DNA of 64,000 nucleotides, from contig NZ_CAUYTL010000003.1 in assembly GCF_963575615.1 (NCBI RefSeq), positions 1 through 64,000 on the forward strand, in the 5' to 3' direction. How positions within the stretch are numbered: the stretch's first letter is position 1; the number at the start of each line of letters is the position of its first letter. Source of the stretch: Listeria_A hofi (GTDB taxonomy: Bacteria > Bacillota > Bacilli > Lactobacillales > Listeriaceae). Positions 42,819 to 51,844 of the stretch are shown piece after piece. The translations under genes and the position numbers were made by a program. The notes under the pieces are model-generated. The model did no database searches and was not told the origin of the DNA. It saw nothing but the letters and a program-made list of their open reading frames with translations.

Positions 42819-44030
42819 ATGGTAAAAGAACTACAAGCATCGATTCGGACAATCATGACTCCCGGCCCAGTTGAAGCCGAACCGCGTGTATTAAGAGCAA
42901 TGAGCACACCAATTCTAGGACAATATGATCCAGAATTCTTCGCAATGATGAACGACGTAACCGACCTTTTAAAAATGCCGTTCCAAACTGAAAACGAATG
43001 GGCGCTAGCAGTTGATGGAACAGCGCGCGCAGGACTCGAAGCAGCCGTTTGCGGCATTATTGAACCAGGTGATAAAGTACTCGTACCATCATTTGGCCGT
43101 TTTGGATTTTTAATGGCAGAGCTTGCCCAGCGTGCTGGCGCGCAAGTTAAAATCGTTGAGCAAGAATGGGGTACTATTTTTGACCCTAAAACAGTTATTG
43201 ATGAGATTAAAGCCTTTAATCCGAAAATGCTTATCATGGTTCACGGCGAAACGTCCACAGGCCAAATGCAAGATTTGAAGGAGATTGGTTTATTCTGTAA
43301 AGAAAATGATGTCTTATTTATGGTCGATGCAGTAGCAACATTCACGGGAGCAGACTTTCAAACAGATGCTTGGGGTGTTGATATCGCTGTTGCAGGAACA
43401 CAGAAATGTCTCAGCGTTCCAACTGGAATGGCACCATTAACCTACAATGCAAAAGTCGAAAAAATCCTTTCGTCCCGTTACCAAATTGAATTAGGCTTAA
43501 CAAAAGATGTTCGAAATGACCGCTTCATTTCGAGTAATTACTTAGATCTCAGCCAAATTCAGCAATACTGGGGTCCTAAACATATTAATCACCATACAGA
43601 AATGACGTCGATGATTTACGCTTTACGTGAAGGTTTACGAATCGTGCACGAGGAAGGCCTAGAGAATCGATTTGCTCGTCATCGTAAGCATGAAAAAGCG
43701 ATGATGACTGGTTTGAACGCTATGGGCTTGACACTGTTCGGTGATATGTCTAGCAAAATGCCAACCGTAACGTGTGTTAATATCCCAGAAGGTCTTGATG
43801 GGGAAGCGGTTCGCTCAACATTACTTCACCATTACGGCGTCGAAATTGCGAGCTCATTCGGCTCTCTTGCCGGCAAGATTTGGCGAATCGGGAACATGGG
43901 CTTTAGCAGTCGTAAAGAGAACGTTCTGCATACATTGAATGCGCTAGAAGCCTCGATCACATTCCACGGCGGCAAAATCGCAAAAGGCGAAGCAGCACAA
44001 GCCGCGTTGAAATTTTATAGTGAGAATTAA
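42819..44030 (+). CDS. pucG: (S)-ureidoglycine-glyoxylate aminotransferase-like PLP enzyme
   Basis: 403 residues, ATG behind GGAGGAGG. Class V aminotransferase: start IMTPGPVEAEPRVLRAM with ILGQYDPEF, cofactor region VDAVATFTGADF, Schiff-base Lys in AVAGTQKCLSVPTG, C-terminal RIGNMGF. Close in type to PucG, which makes oxalurate and glycine from ureidoglycine and glyoxylate; alanine-glyoxylate aminotransferase is the alternative. The PucR box and the allantoin genes nearby favour PucG. Confidence 0.85.
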   Translation: MVKELQASIRTIMTPGPVEAEPRVLRAMSTPILGQYDPEFFAMMNDVTDLLKMPFQTENEWALAVDGTARAGLEAAVCGIIEPGDKVLVPSFGRFGFLMAELAQRAGAQVKIVEQEWGTIFDPKTVIDEIKAFNPKMLIMVHGETSTGQMQDLKEIGLFCKENDVLFMVDAVATFTGADFQTDAWGVDIAVAGTQKCLSVPTGMAPLTYNAKVEKILSSRYQIELGLTKDVRNDRFISSNYLDLSQIQQYWGPKHINHHTEMTSMIYALREGLRIVHEEGLENRFARHRKHEKAMMTGLNAMGLTLFGDMSSKMPTVTCVNIPEGLDGEAVRSTLLHHYGVEIASSFGSLAGKIWRIGNMGFSSRKENVLHTLNALEASITFHGGKIAKGEAAQAALKFYSEN

Positions 44031-44127
44031 ATACGAAGACAAATCCCTGCTTGAGAGAGTGGGGATTTTTACTTTGGTAGCGCAAACCGTTATAATTGAG
44101 TGAAAGTATAGGAGGTTGAACCCAATC

Positions 44128-44844
44128 ATGAGGAGAACACTGTCAAATGAGTATTTACAAGATGTACTGGTCCGATTAGCCCATCACTCTAGCGCGATAG
44201 AAGGTAATACGATTTCTTTGGCGGATACGGTATCAATTATTATTCATAACAAAGTAACAGGAAGCGGCTACGACCTGCGCGAAATATATGAAATTAAGAA
44301 CCATGAGCAGACCTTTGAGTATATGTTGGAGCAATTAGAAGAGTCGGCACCAATCAGCATATCATTAATAAAAGCCATTCACGCTAATCTCACTGACAAA
44401 CTACAGTACGATAGAGGTGAATTCAAAACTGGTGAGAATGCCATTTTAGGAGCTGATTTTCAAACGACTAGCCCAGCAGAAACGCCAATTTTAATGCAAC
44501 AATGGGTAGATAATCTTAATTATCGGCTAGCGCAGGATTCATCAGATGAGAAATTGCGAGCTATCGTGGAGAGTCATCTTGCTTTTGAACGAATTCATCC
44601 ATTTAGCGATGGAAACGGTAGGACGGTGCGAATGCTCATGAACTATGCGCTACTTGAAAATGATTTTCCACCACTTACCATACGTGCAGAGGAGCGAGCG
44701 GAGTATATGAGTTATTTGGCAAATCAAGATACGGATGCTTTTCTTGCATTTGTCCAACAAAAATTAGAAGAAGAAAGCGCTCGTGCCAAACGTTTTCAGA
44801 ACAGTGAAGATCAAAGAATAACAAAAAATAGAAACGTAGATTGA
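44128..44844 (+). CDS. Fic family protein with N-terminal inhibitory motif
   Basis: 238 residues from the ATG at 44128 (GGAGG 12 bases before; the TTG at 44116 is too close to it). Fic core HPFSDGNGRTVR fits HxFx(D/E)GNGRxxR fully, so it should be able to transfer AMP to a hydroxyl side chain. SSAIEGN near the start fits the inhibitory helix (S/T)xxxE(G/N), a class II, self-inhibited Fic. Target unknown. No antitoxin gene beside it. Ends at a two-way terminator. Confidence 0.9.
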   Translation: MRRTLSNEYLQDVLVRLAHHSSAIEGNTISLADTVSIIIHNKVTGSGYDLREIYEIKNHEQTFEYMLEQLEESAPISISLIKAIHANLTDKLQYDRGEFKTGENAILGADFQTTSPAETPILMQQWVDNLNYRLAQDSSDEKLRAIVESHLAFERIHPFSDGNGRTVRMLMNYALLENDFPPLTIRAEERAEYMSYLANQDTDAFLAFVQQKLEEESARAKRFQNSEDQRITKNRNVD

Positions 44845-44879
44845 TTTTTTCAGGTAATCAGTCCACGTTTCTATTTTTT
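44829..44879. terminator. Two-way terminator
   Basis: TAGAAACGTAGATTGATT pairs with AATCAGTCCACGTTTCTA, then six T; A-run on the other side. Confidence 0.8.
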
Positions 44880-45228
44880 AATCCAATGCATCCAGGAGTA
44901 TCATCAAAATGATAAAGCACATGCCTGCGATTAGCACGATTTTAAATGTGGATATTCGCTTTTGAGTAGGCTCTTCCGCTCGAACAGGCGCAGGCTTCTG
45001 AATAATTGGCGCTTGCTCCCGCTTAGGCTCCACAACATCGCCATGCACATACTGCTCAATAATATCACTCGGATGGCCTAACAATGCAATCGCTTCCGCC
45101 TCCGAAACTCCATTTTCCAAACTTACCGCAATATGTTCATCCAAATCCTTGATAATGCTATCACGCTCATCCGCAGGCAAAGAACGGAGACCGTGCTGTA
45201 ATGTTTCAAAAAAATCAATTCTGTTCAT
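44878..45228 (-). CDS. DUF1700/HAAS-domain membrane protein
   Basis: 116 residues. N-terminal helical HAAS-like part (LPADERDSIIKDLDEHIAVSL, AIALLGHPSDIIEQY), then a Pro-rich linker and one membrane helix (FKIVLIAGMCFIILMILL). Such proteins are regularly paired with PadR regulators, as here, with 14 bases of overlap. Role unknown; thought to act with the PadR partner on membrane stress. Confidence 0.8.
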   Translation of the reverse strand: MNRIDFFETLQHGLRSLPADERDSIIKDLDEHIAVSLENGVSEAEAIALLGHPSDIIEQYVHGDVVEPKREQAPIIQKPAPVRAEEPTQKRISTFKIVLIAGMCFIILMILLDALD

Positions 45229-45550
45229 GTGGATTTATCTCCTTTCTTAATGCCGCGATGCTTGCCGTGAATGCATCCCATTCTTGCAACGTTTCCTTCA
45301 AAAAAATCCGACCTTGATGTGTAATATGATAATATTTCCGTTGTGGCCCAGACGGCGATTCCACCGTATACGTCGCGCAATACCCATCCTTCACAAGCCG
45401 GCGCAAAAGTGGATAAAGCGTACTTTCCGTGATTGGTATATGTTTTTTTATTTGTTGCGTCAAGTCGTAGCCATAAAAATCATCCGTCTGCAAAATGTAA
45501 AGTACACACATATCCAGTGCGCCTTTTCGAAACTGCGTCGTTACGCTCAT
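45215..45550 (-). CDS. PadR family transcription regulator
   Basis: 111 residues from the ATG at 45550 with GGAGG before it. Winged helix typical of PadR: ALDMCVLYILQTDDFYGYDL, ITESTLYPLLRRLVKDGYC, SGPQRKYYHITHQGR. Short C-terminal dimer helix (subfamily 2). Forms a two-gene unit with the DUF1700 gene. Usually binds its own promoter. Confidence 0.88.
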   Translation of the reverse strand: MSVTTQFRKGALDMCVLYILQTDDFYGYDLTQQIKKHIPITESTLYPLLRRLVKDGYCATYTVESPSGPQRKYYHITHQGRIFLKETLQEWDAFTASIAALRKEINPHEQN

Positions 45551-45606
45551 ATTTGGCCTCCAATAAATCATAATTACTATTAAGTATACCAGCAACGAAG
45601 CAAAAA

Positions 45607-45643
45607 TAAAACAGGCTCTGCGAAAAGACACAGAACCTGCCTA
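45607..45643 (-). terminator. Terminator of pucI-allB
   Basis: Minus strand: CAGGTTCTG and CAGAGCCTG pair with one mismatch, followed by TTTTATTTTT. Confidence 0.65.
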
Positions 45644-45651
45644 GAAATACT

Positions 45652-47025
45652 TTATTGAACGGTTTCTTTTGCGTTTTGAAGTACGAACGAACCTTCATGT
45701 GTATCACGCACACCGTTTTCTTTGTCGAAAATCACTGAGCCGCGAAGAATCGTTGCTACGACTTGTGCACCAATTGTACGACCAATGTAAGGGCTGACTT
45801 TGTGACGATATTCCAAGTCCTCAGCAACCAGCGTATACGGCGCATTCGGTTGGATTAATGCGAAATCAGCGTCTTTGCCAATCGCGATATGGCCTTTGTT
45901 CGTTAACTTGTAAAGATCAGCTGGATTCGACGCAATCAGTTTCGCGAACTGTGTTAGCTCCATGCCACGCTTTTGAACAGCTTCATCGAACATGATATCA
46001 ACGTTATTTTGTAGTCCAGAAATGCCACCCCAAGCAGTGAACGCATTTCCGATTTTCATGTCTGGTGGACAAGGCGAGTGATCCGAAGTAACGAAATCAA
46101 TTTCTCCTGCGAAAAGCTTCTCCCAAAGACGTTCTTGATTTGCTTTATCACGTAGTGGCGGCGCACATTTCGCAGTTGTACCAATCGTTTCGAATTGCTC
46201 TTCGTCAATTGCGAAATAATGCGTACACGATTCGCATGTCACTTTTTGCCCTTCATTACGTGCGCGAGTGACTTCTTCTACGCCTTCTGGAGTGCTTAAG
46301 TGGCAAATATGAATTTGACAACCAGCGATTTTAGCAAGGTAGATAGCGCGACGAACGGCTTCTACTTCTGTGAACACAGGGCGTGATGCGACATAATCTT
46401 TTGCTGATGTTTTACCTTCTGCTTGTGCGACTTTACCCAGCTCATCGCAAATTAACGCATTTTCAGCATGGATAGCCAGAATTTTATCCATTTTAGCGAT
46501 TTTTTGCATGCCGGCGAAGAATGAATAATCGTCTACGTTGCGGAAATCATTATCTACACCATCGAAGCCACACGTTGCTAGAAAACACTTATAAGCAGCA
46601 ACGCCATCTTCATTTAGTTCATTTAGACGATCTAAGTTATGCGGAACAAGTCCACCAAAAAGCGCTACATCGACGCTAAGTTTCCCTTTTGCAGCATCAA
46701 ATTTCAGGTTTAGAGATTCGCGGTCAATCGTTGCCGGCAATTGGTTTAGTGGCATTTCGATAAATGACGTTACGCCACCTTTTGCGGCCGCCTTTGTGCC
46801 TGTTTCATAGCCTTCCCATTGGGTACGGCCGGGTTCAGAAATATGAACGTGCGCGTCAACCATGCCTGGGGAAACAATTAGCCCGCTTGCATCGATGACC
46901 TCTTTTGCATCGCCTAAATCAGCACCAATCGCAACGATTTTTCCGTTTGTTACCGCGACATCTGTAATTACCGCTTCCGTGTCTAAAATCACTTTTCCAT
47001 TTTTGATAATTAAATCATAACTCAT
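45652..47025 (-). CDS. allB: Allantoinase
   Basis: 457 residues from the ATG at 47025; AGGAG is 9 bases before. Cyclic amidohydrolase: metal site VDAHVHISEPGRTQWEGYETG, carboxylated-Lys region AAYKCFLATCGFDG, IHAENALI, HICHLSTPEG, VTSDHSPCPPDMK. The pattern fits allantoinase better than dihydroorotase or hydantoinase. Opens the allantoin ring to allantoate. Overlaps the end of pucI by 11 bases. No allantoate amidohydrolase or uricase is in the window. Confidence 0.9.
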   Translation of the reverse strand: MSYDLIIKNGKVILDTEAVITDVAVTNGKIVAIGADLGDAKEVIDASGLIVSPGMVDAHVHISEPGRTQWEGYETGTKAAAKGGVTSFIEMPLNQLPATIDRESLNLKFDAAKGKLSVDVALFGGLVPHNLDRLNELNEDGVAAYKCFLATCGFDGVDNDFRNVDDYSFFAGMQKIAKMDKILAIHAENALICDELGKVAQAEGKTSAKDYVASRPVFTEVEAVRRAIYLAKIAGCQIHICHLSTPEGVEEVTRARNEGQKVTCESCTHYFAIDEEQFETIGTTAKCAPPLRDKANQERLWEKLFAGEIDFVTSDHSPCPPDMKIGNAFTAWGGISGLQNNVDIMFDEAVQKRGMELTQFAKLIASNPADLYKLTNKGHIAIGKDADFALIQPNAPYTLVAEDLEYRHKVSPYIGRTIGAQVVATILRGSVIFDKENGVRDTHEGSFVLQNAKETVQ

Positions 47026-48523
47026 TTCCTTCAACTCCTATTTTTTTAATATGAATTTCTGTATTGTCATCATAAAACGATGGATTCTTCTTGCGGTGAA
47101 GGGAGGCAAATAGGGCATAAGCACCGAAAGCCACGAGCACACCGACGAACCATGAAAGTCTGGAAACTGGCTCCAGAACTGGTATAAACTTACCACTCAG
47201 TGATACAACTACAGCAACGATTGTCACCACGAATGCTAGCGAATTAAACCCATTTTTGTAATAAGAGAATTGGCCGGGTTCTGTGTAGAGGCTGTCCAAA
47301 TTGATTTGGCGACGCATAATAATGAAGTAATGCGCTAACATCACACCAATAACTGGACCAAGAATTCCTCCGATAATATCAAGGAATAAGTAGATACTCG
47401 CCTGATTCTCCATCAATTTCCACGGACAAATTAGAACACTAATAATACTTGCAATCATTACGCCGTGCTTATACGTTAATTTCTTCGGGAAAATAGCAGC
47501 AATCTGATAGCCTGCTGGAATAATATTCCCAGTTGCATTTGTTGAGATCGTTGTCATCAAGATAACCAAGACTGCAAAAATGGATGCAAATAAGCTATCC
47601 CATTTCTGTACAATATCGAGTACATTCCAAGTTTCCGTACCGTAATGAATACTCGCACCTGCTAAGATGCAAACACTAGCTATGGCAAATAAAATATAAG
47701 CGACTGCAAGACCGAACGTTTGGCCAGTTGCTTGTGATTTGAAATTCTTTGCGTTTTGCGTGAAGTCTGAGGCACTGACAGCAGGAGCCGCCCAAACCGC
47801 GACAACAGCATTAATCACGACTAGAAATAGGAAAATCGAATTCCCACCAGTTTGAACGTTCGCCGGTACATAATTTACAATATTACCGAATCCCGCCAAA
47901 TAAATCGCCCAAATAGCCATTCCGCCAAACACGATGTAAATACAAGGATTAAGAATCGCGGTAAATTTATTTAGCACACCGCCTCCACCGAATCCAATCG
48001 CGACATTAACAGCCCAAAAAAGCAAGAAGGCAATCAAACCGGGAATCGTAATCCCTAAAATACTAGTTCCCCCGCCAATCTCCAAAAATCCTGGCCAAAT
48101 TTTTCCGATTAAAATTAAGAAAGCGAGTGATCCTGCATAGCACTGCAAGCCGAACCACATAATCGCAGCCACACATCCTCTTAAAATCCCCGGAAATAAA
48201 GCGCCACGAACACCGTAAGAAGCCCGTAAAATCATCGCAAAAGGCACACCATATTTCGATCCAGCTGCGCCGTTTAAAACCATGACCGCGGCAATAATAA
48301 AGGCGCTTACAATAATAGCTGCCATGATACTAACCGTTGACAATCCGAGTATCAGGAATCCTCCGACTGCTACATAGTTAGGAACGTTATGTACAGAACC
48401 CATCCACAATGTGAAATAGTTAAACGTACCCCATGTCCGTTTGTTCTCTGTCTTAGGCAGTAAGTCATCGCTATACCCGCGAGACCGATATTTCTCTAGT
48501 TGCGCATTGTCCACCTGAACCAT
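47015..48523 (-). CDS. pucI: NCS1 family allantoin permease
   Basis: 502 residues from the ATG at 48523 (GGAGG 9 bases before). NCS1 transporter: N-terminal KTENKRTWGTFNYFTLWMGS, VPNYVAVGGF, about twelve helices, STNATGNIIPAGYQIAA near helix 8. Co-translated with allantoinase, so allantoin is the likely substrate; uracil or other purine-type compounds are alternatives in this family. Controlled in part by cre sites (48592-48632). Confidence 0.87.
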   Translation of the reverse strand: MVQVDNAQLEKYRSRGYSDDLLPKTENKRTWGTFNYFTLWMGSVHNVPNYVAVGGFLILGLSTVSIMAAIIVSAFIIAAVMVLNGAAGSKYGVPFAMILRASYGVRGALFPGILRGCVAAIMWFGLQCYAGSLAFLILIGKIWPGFLEIGGGTSILGITIPGLIAFLLFWAVNVAIGFGGGGVLNKFTAILNPCIYIVFGGMAIWAIYLAGFGNIVNYVPANVQTGGNSIFLFLVVINAVVAVWAAPAVSASDFTQNAKNFKSQATGQTFGLAVAYILFAIASVCILAGASIHYGTETWNVLDIVQKWDSLFASIFAVLVILMTTISTNATGNIIPAGYQIAAIFPKKLTYKHGVMIASIISVLICPWKLMENQASIYLFLDIIGGILGPVIGVMLAHYFIIMRRQINLDSLYTEPGQFSYYKNGFNSLAFVVTIVAVVVSLSGKFIPVLEPVSRLSWFVGVLVAFGAYALFASLHRKKNPSFYDDNTEIHIKKIGVEGNEL

Positions 48524-48591
48524 ACTACTTATCCTCCTTTTTATTATGATAAGCTTAAAAAATAAGCCTGAAACCAAAATAAGTTTGTGAA

Positions 48592-48661
48592 AGAAAGCGC
48601 TTAATTTAATTAGTTGTATGAAAACGTTCTCTTTATAAATTTAAATATAGCATGCCGACAA
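48592..48661 (-). promoter_or_regulatory. Promoter of pucI-allB with two cre-like sites
   Basis: Minus strand TTGTCG (48656-48661), 18 bases, TATAAA (48632-48637). TGAAAACGTTCTCT (48619-48632) fits the cre consensus at 13 of 14 bases and covers the start point; AGAAAGCGCTTAAT (48592-48605) fits at 12 of 14. The rest of the 300-base gap to 48825 shows nothing else. Confidence 0.55.
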
Positions 48662-48825
48662 ACGTATTTCCTTAGACATTTTACATAAACTTTTGAAATG
48701 GTTTGTTTATTTCGAACAATGTGAAGAAAAGTGCAAATATAAAGGGGTAACGGTAGGGAATTGCCACGATAAATGCTAGAATAAAAGGTATAGGAAAAGT
48801 TGCCGAAACTAGGAGAGTGAGAATA

Positions 48826-49320
48826 GTGGCTAATTATATTAACGAGAAACGTCGCCAAATAGACTTTGATCCGTATACATTGCCCATCATAGCCTTGCCT
48901 GAGGTAATCGCGACCTCTTTTAATCCAATTGGAAAAACGCCAATTATGATTCGTATTGCCGATAAAAATAAAACATTTGCAAAAATAAATGATTCTGGTA
49001 AGTACCAAGGGATTTTGGAGATTCAGTTCAATGATATCAATGAAGAAGATGATTATTGGGGACTAAGCAAGAAAGAATCAGATGAAATGCTCCTTTTTAA
49101 TAAGAAACATGCAGCGATTATTCATGATTTCGTTGATCAGTTTGAGGATATAAGCCAAATCGTTGTGCATTGCAATGCTGGCGTGAGTAGAAGTAGCGCG
49201 GTCGCGATGCAACTTGCAGAATACACGAATGACTTAGATACGTATGCCAAATTACGAGAAATAAAGCGTTACTTGCCAAACACGCGCGTTCTAGCAATCA
49301 TGCGTGGCGAAGAATTTTAA
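48826..49320 (+). CDS. Dual-specificity/tyrosine phosphatase-like protein
   Basis: 164 residues from the GTG at 48826 (AGGAG 10 bases before). The catalytic loop HCNAGVSRSSAVAM fits HCx5R(S/T). Upstream an Asp-rich strand (IQFNDINEEDD) may give the general acid. No signal peptide, so cytosolic. Resembles short bacterial DSP-like phosphatases; the substrate could be protein phosphotyrosine or a small phosphate ester. Stands alone between pucI and holB. Confidence 0.8.
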   Translation: MANYINEKRRQIDFDPYTLPIIALPEVIATSFNPIGKTPIMIRIADKNKTFAKINDSGKYQGILEIQFNDINEEDDYWGLSKKESDEMLLFNKKHAAIIHDFVDQFEDISQIVVHCNAGVSRSSAVAMQLAEYTNDLDTYAKLREIKRYLPNTRVLAIMRGEEF

Positions 49321-49366
49321 AGCAATTTTTTTGGCAAAATCTGCGCCATAACTATGCCTGTCATGT

Positions 49367-49372
49367 TATAAT
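49367..49372 (+). promoter_or_regulatory. Extended -10 before holB
   Basis: TGTTATAAT, 27 bases before the GTG. No clear -35. Confidence 0.45.
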
Positions 49373-49399
49373 GTATAGAAATGATTGGAGGGGTTTTTC

Positions 49400-50392
49400 G
49401 TGGGACGACAAGCTGATCTGCTCGTGATGCAACCAATCGCGATGCAACTGTTCATCAAAAGCATTCTAACAGATCGATTGGCGCATGGTTATTTGCTGGA
49501 AGGCGCGCGTGGCACTGGTAAGAGACGCATCGCTAAATGGCTTTCCCAAACTCGCTTTTGCTTAGAAAAAAGCGACGACGAGTTGGCTTGCGGCATGTGC
49601 AATAATTGTCTTCGAATCGAAAACGATAATCACCCTGACGTTCATTGGCTAGAGCCAGATGGCAACAGTATCAAAATTGATCAAGTACGGGAATTGAAGC
49701 AGGAACTGTCTAAGCGCGGTATGGAGTCGGATTGTAAAGTTTTGATTATCGATAATGCGGATAAAATGACGGTTCAATCTGCCAATTCTTTGCTTAAATT
49801 TATAGAAGAACCAGATGGCGGAATGTTAATTTTATTTCTGACTGCCAGTCCACAACAAATCTTACCGACTATTCAATCGCGGCTACAACCAGTGAGCTTT
49901 CGTGCTTTGCCGTTTAAAGCATTTGTCAACGATTTGTTAGTACAGGGCGTTTCAGAACAGAAGGCCCGTGTTTTGGCTAGTGTCGCTGGAAACGCAGAAC
50001 AAGCCATCATTTGGAATGAAGATGAATGGTTTGCTGACGCTCGCAATGTGACTGTGAAGCTATATGAAGGATTGCATCATCAAGGTGTCGATCCCATTTT
50101 GCTAGTCCAAGAAGCATGGATGCCTGTTTTTAAAGATAAGACACAATTACATTTAGGACTCGAGTTGTTGCTGTTACTATATCGTGACCGCTTGCATCTG
50201 TCGCTAAATGACAATTATTCTCCAATCTGCACGGAACAAGCATCAATATTAAAGCAGGATACATTGCGGAAGTCACTCACAGATACAACCGCCGAAATGG
50301 AAATTATCCTTGGAGCCAAGCGAAGACTTGATTCTAACATGAACACCCAACTACTGATGGAGCAACTCGTACTGAAAATTCAAGGGAGGTAA
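49400..50392 (+). CDS. holB: DNA polymerase III delta-prime subunit
   Basis: 330 residues; GTG start at 49400 with GGAGG 8 bases before. AAA+ fold like DnaX but the P-loop reads GARGTGKRR, lacking the Ser/Thr after Lys, as expected for the non-ATPase delta-prime. Zinc Cys set (CGMCNNC). VLIIDNADKM replaces a strict Walker B. Part of the clamp loader with DnaX. First gene of holB-yaaT-yabA. Confidence 0.92.
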   Translation: MGRQADLLVMQPIAMQLFIKSILTDRLAHGYLLEGARGTGKRRIAKWLSQTRFCLEKSDDELACGMCNNCLRIENDNHPDVHWLEPDGNSIKIDQVRELKQELSKRGMESDCKVLIIDNADKMTVQSANSLLKFIEEPDGGMLILFLTASPQQILPTIQSRLQPVSFRALPFKAFVNDLLVQGVSEQKARVLASVAGNAEQAIIWNEDEWFADARNVTVKLYEGLHHQGVDPILLVQEAWMPVFKDKTQLHLGLELLLLLYRDRLHLSLNDNYSPICTEQASILKQDTLRKSLTDTTAEMEIILGAKRRLDSNMNTQLLMEQLVLKIQGR

Positions 50393-50397
50393 TCCAA

Positions 50398-51228
50398 TTG
50401 CCGAAAATTGTAGGCGTTCGTTTTAAGGAAGCCGGTAAAATATATTATTTTTCGCCTGAGAAACTGAACATTGTTGAAGGCCAAGGTGTCATCGTCGAAA
50501 ATGCACAAGGAATTGAGTTCGGAAAAGCAATTATAGCACCACGCGAAGTCGATGAAGAGGATGTTGTTATGCCTCTAAAAAGAGTATTGCGTGTAGCAAC
50601 AGATGCGGATTATAAATGTGTTGAAGAAAATGCAGCATCATGTCAGCGAGCTTTTTTACTGTGTGACGAAAAAATTCATGAACATAAGATTGATATGAAT
50701 CTAGTTGACGTTGATTATACATTCGATCGCAACAAAATCATCTTTTACTTTACCGCAGAAGGGCGTGTTGATTTCCGTGAACTCGTGAAAGATCTGGCAT
50801 CAGTTTTTCGCACGCGAATCGAATTACGCCAAATAGGTGTGCGTGATGAAGCGAAATTACTTGGTGGAATTGGTCCATGTGGCCGGATGCTCTGCTGTTC
50901 GACTTTTTTAGGTGATTTTGAACCTGTTTCTATCAAGATGGCCAAAGACCAGAACCTATCGCTCAATCCGACGAAGATTTCTGGACTTTGTGGTCGTTTA
51001 ATGTGCTGCTTGAAATATGAGAACGATGAATATGAAATGGCGAAGAAAGAAATGCCTGATGTTGGCCAACATGTTGTCACGCCTGATGGTAAGGCGCGTG
51101 TGGTAGGTATTAATCTACTCGGCCGAATTATGCAAGTCAGACTACCAGATCAAGACGCGGTCATTGAATACGCATTAGAAGAATTACGTCCCTTCAATGC
51201 TTTTTCAAAAGAACCCGCGAAGTCCTGA
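50398..51228 (+). CDS. ricT: PSP1 domain protein YaaT/RicT
   Basis: 276 residues, TTG start with GGGAGG upstream, 5 bases after holB. PSP1 domain with Cys pairs CGRMLCC and CGRLMCC, which in B. subtilis RicT join the iron-sulphur Ric (Y) complex that assists RNase Y. Highly conserved position. Confidence 0.93.
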   Translation: MPKIVGVRFKEAGKIYYFSPEKLNIVEGQGVIVENAQGIEFGKAIIAPREVDEEDVVMPLKRVLRVATDADYKCVEENAASCQRAFLLCDEKIHEHKIDMNLVDVDYTFDRNKIIFYFTAEGRVDFRELVKDLASVFRTRIELRQIGVRDEAKLLGGIGPCGRMLCCSTFLGDFEPVSIKMAKDQNLSLNPTKISGLCGRLMCCLKYENDEYEMAKKEMPDVGQHVVTPDGKARVVGINLLGRIMQVRLPDQDAVIEYALEELRPFNAFSKEPAKS

Positions 51229-51239
51229 GGTGAGCCCAT

Positions 51240-51629
51240 ATGGATAAAAAAGCACTTTTTGACTCAGTCAGCAATATGGAAGAACAAATTGGCGAGCTGT
51301 ATCAACAACTTGGTGATCTAAAGCAAAATTTAGGTGACATGCTTGAAGAAAACAACCGTCTAAACTTAGAAAATGAACATTTGCGTCGCCGTTTAGAAGA
51401 GTTAGATGGCAAGCAACACGTGAGTACAGTGCCCGCAGACAAAGAGCTCGGCGCAATGGCTCCAGCTCGCAAAGAGGCGATGCGCCAAATGATTGAAGTT
51501 GGCGAAGGATATGATAATTTAGTCAAACTGTATAAAGAAGGTTTTCATATTTGTAATGTACACTTTGGAAGCCCACGCGGAAATGACGAAGACTGTCTAT
51601 TCTGCATGTCGTTATTGAATAAGAAGTAA
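51240..51629 (+). CDS. yabA: Replication initiation control protein YabA
   Basis: 129 residues. N-terminal coiled coil (MEEQIGELYQQLGDLKQNLG to about 60) for tetramer formation, then a C-terminal zinc module (FHICNVHFG, DCLFCMSLL). Binds DnaA and DnaN to restrain initiation. ATG 11 bases after ricT. Confidence 0.94.
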   Translation: MDKKALFDSVSNMEEQIGELYQQLGDLKQNLGDMLEENNRLNLENEHLRRRLEELDGKQHVSTVPADKELGAMAPARKEAMRQMIEVGEGYDNLVKLYKEGFHICNVHFGSPRGNDEDCLFCMSLLNKK

Positions 51630-51667
51630 AACGCGAGGACGGGGCAAAACTCATTTTCATGCAAAAC

Positions 51668-51719
51668 AAGCAAGATATCACAAATCCTTTTTTTTGAGTA
51701 GGATGTGAATCTTGCTTGA
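51668..51719. repeat. Long inverted repeat after yabA
   Basis: CAAGCAAGAT..CACA.ATCCT pairs with AGGATGTGAATCTTGCTTG around a T-rich loop. No T-tract follows, and it touches repeat A directly, so it may be part of a compound element or a terminator whose T-run sits in the loop. Confidence 0.55.
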
Positions 51720-51720
51720 C

Positions 51721-51844
51721 ACAAATCGAGCGAAAGCGTTTGTATTCAGGGGATTTGGTGGAAGCCGGAAGCGGAGCATACGACTGTATGTGAGAACCGG
51801 AAGTCTGCCAAATCCCCTGAATGCGAGCGCTTGTCGCCGATTTA
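51721..51844 (+). repeat. Structured intergenic repeat, copy A (short form)
   Basis: Ends pair over about 35 bases: AAATCGAGCGAAAGCGTTTG then TATTCAGGGGATTTGG against CCAAATCCCCTGAATG then CGAGCGCTTGTCGCCGATTT. The inner part is GTGGAAGCCGGAAGCGGAGC and a hairpin CATACGACTGTATG. Fills the gap between yabA and trmN6. The reading frame that crosses it (to 51712) is not coding. Confidence 0.7.
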
